DNA of 64,000 nt from Parvibaculaceae bacterium (lineage in GTDB: Bacteria > Pseudomonadota > Alphaproteobacteria > Parvibaculales > Parvibaculaceae): positions 1,431,001-1,495,000 of the forward strand of contig JAPWJY010000008.1 of the NCBI GenBank assembly GCA_028283765.1. Direction: 5' to 3'. Made by a program: the position numbers and the translations under genes. The notes under the pieces were generated by a model, which saw only the letters and a list, made by a program, of their open reading frames with translations, ran no database searches and was not told the DNA's origin. Below, piece after piece: positions 62,380 to 64,000 of this stretch. Positions within the stretch are counted from its first letter, which is position 1, and the number at the start of each line of letters is the position of its first letter.

Positions 62380-64000
62380 TCAATTCCCATATTTCCTTGC
62401 CGTAAACACGGAAAGCCGCGACAGGTCGGTATCCTTATTCCCTTCAAGGACATATGAAAGGAGAGGTTTCGCGTCTTTCAGAATCTGAATCTTTTGGCCG
62501 CCACGTATCGTAAATTCAGGATCACTTTCCAGCCTCTCCTGAACCTGCTCAAGGAGACGATAAGCCCTTGCCCCAAAGAACCAGCCCATATCCCCGGCCA
62601 TCGCTGGGTTGATATATGCAAGAACCTCATGACAACGGCGTAAGCCCGGCAACGCCGAATTGAAGCGCTCTATATTCTGTTCAAGTGAATATGCGCGTGT
62701 CGAGCTGTCTATCAGGGTATTGCGCGCCCAGATCCCAATCCGCAAAGACAGATAATTCTGAAGAAGACTCCTGACAGGATAAGAGGGATTTTTACCAGCC
62801 TCATCGAGATGAACTTTTATCTTTTCAAGACGCCGAGCAATGTCGAGCAGACGGCCAGGTTCAGGTATGCCATCTTCCATGACCAGGGCATTAAGATCGC
62901 GCGCATCAAATGAATCAGGAATCTGGTTTGCAAAATTTTCCAGCATATCAAGTGAGGCGCGCAGATTCGGATCCAGCACTACACCATCGCTTCCCGCCCT
63001 GACAAAAATGAACTCGCCTGATGGAAGCTGCTGCTCCAGAAGTATTGCCTGCTCTTTTTTTATCTGTTTACAGATTGATTCTTTTAATATCGCGCGTTCA
63101 GGTGGATCGTAGCTATCCCACAAAGGCATATAATCAATATCTCCGCATCCCTTCGACAAAAGATGAGCCCGGGGTGCGGCAAGCTGATCACGCGCCATGA
63201 TCAGCAGATTGAAAAATGCCGTCCAGTCCTGGAGTTTTTCGTCGCCAGTCCCCTCCGTCCGAGCAAATCTCAAGCCATAGGCGAATTTATCGACAACAGG
63301 CATCGCCTCTTTCACGGTCAGCCCGTCAAGCCATGTTTTAATAATCCGGTCACGTAAATCCAGGCTGGAGATCCCAGCAGACTTCAGCCTGGGACTTTCT
63401 GCAGCAAGGAGCGTCATTATTTCCTTGCGTATCCAGTTCCGTTCCAGAAATCCCAGATCCAGATTTCGCCCCCCGGCCTGACGCATGAAACCCCGCATGG
63501 TCATCATCGCCACGGCTTCATCAGATCCCGCCAGGCGACTGAATGCGCGCGCCTCCCGTCCAAGTAGCGCAGCCCGCGCAAGCGGATCTGCAAGGCCTGC
63601 ATCGGCATTATTGGTCGTCAGACTGGAAATGACAGGACCCAACCGCTCCTTGACAAGATTGCGCAATCTTTCACTGAGATTACCGGCCAAAGGGGATAAA
63701 GCATTTATATATCCACTTGAAACCCATGTTTCTGTTCTGACCAGTACGGCAAGGGCCGTCAGCTCTTCAGGCGAAGGTTTTTCATTTGTCTCTTCCCTCT
63801 CATCTGCATTCAATCGATGAGAGAGAAATCCGGCGTTATGAAGGAGGTATTCATCTATGATCCTGCCCTGCTGGACAGTCTGCCATCCCCCAAACATAGC
63901 CAGTAACAGAACAAGACTAATGATGGCGACGAACAAGTATGAAGGAACAGATTCCAGCAACCGTCGCAAAAACCCCGACCGGAGAAGAAGCCTTGGTCCA
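62380..64000 (-). CDS. Large membrane-anchored protein, N-terminus outside window, not recognised
   Basis: An open frame of at least 539 residues that reaches the right edge without a stop, so the true start is outside. Near the visible beginning is one hydrophobic segment (YLFVAIISLVLLLAMFGGW), followed by about 500 residues of mostly alpha-helical, soluble character with no motif I can name. Some features recall the membrane-proximal part of TssM/IcmF-like proteins, but I cannot support that. A TTG at 63969 could be taken as a start, but no Shine-Dalgarno is seen before it. Base composition is more AT-rich than the core genes. The sigma factor follows 117 nt downstream on the same strand. 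Confidence 0.6.
   Translation of the reverse strand, partial: GPRLLLRSGFLRRLLESVPSYLFVAIISLVLLLAMFGGWQTVQQGRIIDEYLLHNAGFLSHRLNADEREETNEKPSPEELTALAVLVRTETWVSSGYINALSPLAGNLSERLRNLVKERLGPVISSLTTNNADAGLADPLARAALLGREARAFSRLAGSDEAVAMMTMRGFMRQAGGRNLDLGFLERNWIRKEIMTLLAAESPRLKSAGISSLDLRDRIIKTWLDGLTVKEAMPVVDKFAYGLRFARTEGTGDEKLQDWTAFFNLLIMARDQLAAPRAHLLSKGCGDIDYMPLWDSYDPPERAILKESICKQIKKEQAILLEQQLPSGEFIFVRAGSDGVVLDPNLRASLDMLENFANQIPDSFDARDLNALVMEDGIPEPGRLLDIARRLEKIKVHLDEAGKNPSYPVRSLLQNYLSLRIGIWARNTLIDSSTRAYSLEQNIERFNSALPGLRRCHEVLAYINPAMAGDMGWFFGARAYRLLEQVQERLESDPEFTIRGGQKIQILKDAKPLLSYVLEGNKDTDLSRLSVFTARKYGN

Noticed and set aside
1-64000. CRISPR arrays, insertion sequences, prophage genes
   Set aside because: No regularly spaced repeats, no transposase-like frames, and no capsid or integrase genes were seen.

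Overview
This is a chromosomal window from an alphaproteobacterium with mostly GC-rich coding sequence. The placement rests on a PopZ-type polar organiser gene, the order pcm - tolC - popZ - valS, the xth / erpA / dgt neighbourhood, a class II DAHP synthase, and the glmU-glmS pair. I cannot fix the order or genus; the gene order is compatible with Sphingomonadales and with several neighbouring orders.

Layout. 1-11.6 kb is a dense set of small metabolic and regulatory genes: an MFS exporter cut by the left edge, tRNA-Val, several short-chain dehydrogenases, an aldo/keto reductase, an Old Yellow Enzyme, and LysR, AraC and TetR regulators. 11.6-13.6 kb holds an orphan DUF4236 gene, tRNA-Asn, a small conserved membrane protein and tRNA-Cys. 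13.9-38.8 kb is mostly core genome: protein repair, TolC export, PopZ, ValRS, a TumE/TumA toxin-antitoxin pair, an alcohol dehydrogenase, adenine deaminase, exonuclease III, ErpA, dGTPase, acyl-CoA metabolism, DAHP synthase, and amino-sugar synthesis (a WbpM/FlaA1-type dehydratase, GlmU, GlmS).

39.3-49.5 kb is visibly more AT-rich and looks acquired. It has two tandem copies of a secreted, cysteine-rich halovibrin (HvnA)-like protein, then three Ig-like/adhesin-type proteins without signal peptides (one with an N-terminal beta-propeller), and a convergent autotransporter. This is the most interesting region and looks like a surface or secreted effector locus.

49.7-64 kb carries a Baeyer-Villiger-type monooxygenase with a VOC protein and a flavin reductase nearby, N-carbamoylputrescine amidase, a divergent pair of c-di-GMP enzymes (PAS-GGDEF-EAL and membrane GGDEF), and a ketone-body/PHB operon (bdhA - patatin - acetoacetate decarboxylase - pirin). 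An ECF sigma factor and a large membrane protein that runs off the right edge follow.

Two regulatory architectures can be read from the bases. The TumE/TumA promoter has both its -35 and -10 boxes inside repeated operators and should make a nearly leaderless toxin mRNA. The tetR/OYE intergenic region has paired inverted-repeat operators 24 bp apart. No CRISPR array, insertion sequence or prophage was seen.
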